Of a stretch of DNA of 5,357 nt, positions 5,344-5,357 are shown piece after piece; the first letter of the stretch is position 1; the number at the start of each line of letters is the position of its first letter. The stretch spans positions 1 to 5,357 of the forward strand of contig CAMKAP010000148.1 of the NCBI GenBank assembly GCA_946410505.1, given 5' to 3'. Source of the stretch: an uncultured Clostridia bacterium. Its GTDB lineage: Bacteria > Bacillota_A > Clostridia > Oscillospirales > Oscillospiraceae. A program made the position numbers and the translations under genes. Below the pieces are notes generated by a model. It did no database searches, had not been told where the DNA came from, and worked only from the letters and a program-made list of their open reading frames with translations.

Positions 5344-5357
5344 AACCGGCCGCCCTC
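5344..5357. repeat. Direct repeat of the kinase terminator arm, cut by the window end
   Basis: AACCGGCCGCCCTC here is identical to 5238-5251, the left arm and first loop bases of the hairpin after the kinase. Another copy of that hairpin probably begins here. Confidence 0.65.

Overview
The window looks like a GC-rich Bacillota (Firmicutes) chromosome, most likely a gut clostridium of the Oscillospiraceae type. This is inference. It rests on the clear AGGAGG-type ribosome binding sites, the GC-rich coding sequence with AT-rich promoters, a lipoprotein made as a solute-binding protein fused to a propeller-like domain, and the composition of the IspG N-terminus. No mobile element, tRNA, rRNA or CRISPR array is visible.

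Layout, left to right. (1) 1-385, minus strand: the first 128 codons of ispG (MEP isoprenoid pathway), cut by the window edge, with its own promoter and two inverted repeats around it. (2) 386-600: non-coding. It holds that promoter, a strong terminator-like hairpin (493-527), and a long imperfect palindrome (536-595) directly after the next gene's stop codon. (3) 601-3012, minus: an 803-residue lipoprotein with an N-terminal propeller-like half and a C-terminal family-1 extracellular solute-binding half. No transporter permease genes lie beside it. (4) 3013-3225: a compact divergent promoter region with one recognisable promoter per direction and several symmetric candidate operators. (5) 3226-3915, plus: an OmpR-family response regulator. 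(6) 3908-5218, plus: its membrane histidine kinase, overlapping the regulator by 8 bases. (7) 5219-5357: non-coding, with a terminator-like hairpin, a second GC-rich hairpin, and the start of a further structure cut by the window end.

The regulator and kinase form one translationally coupled two-component system. The lipoprotein is transcribed divergently from it. A direct repeat of the kind OmpR-family regulators bind lies between the two -35 regions, so the system may control both itself and the lipoprotein. The lipoprotein could be a target gene or an auxiliary sensor of the kinase; the sequence cannot decide which.

The most unusual signal is non-coding. A 24-base sequence (529-552) recurs at 5319-5342 with 22 of 24 bases identical. 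In each case it lies between two GC-rich hairpins whose own sequences differ. Read on the minus strand it is a pyrimidine-rich tail after a hairpin. This points to a dispersed two-hairpin element, possibly a family of terminators or a REP/MITE-like repeat, that I do not recognise.
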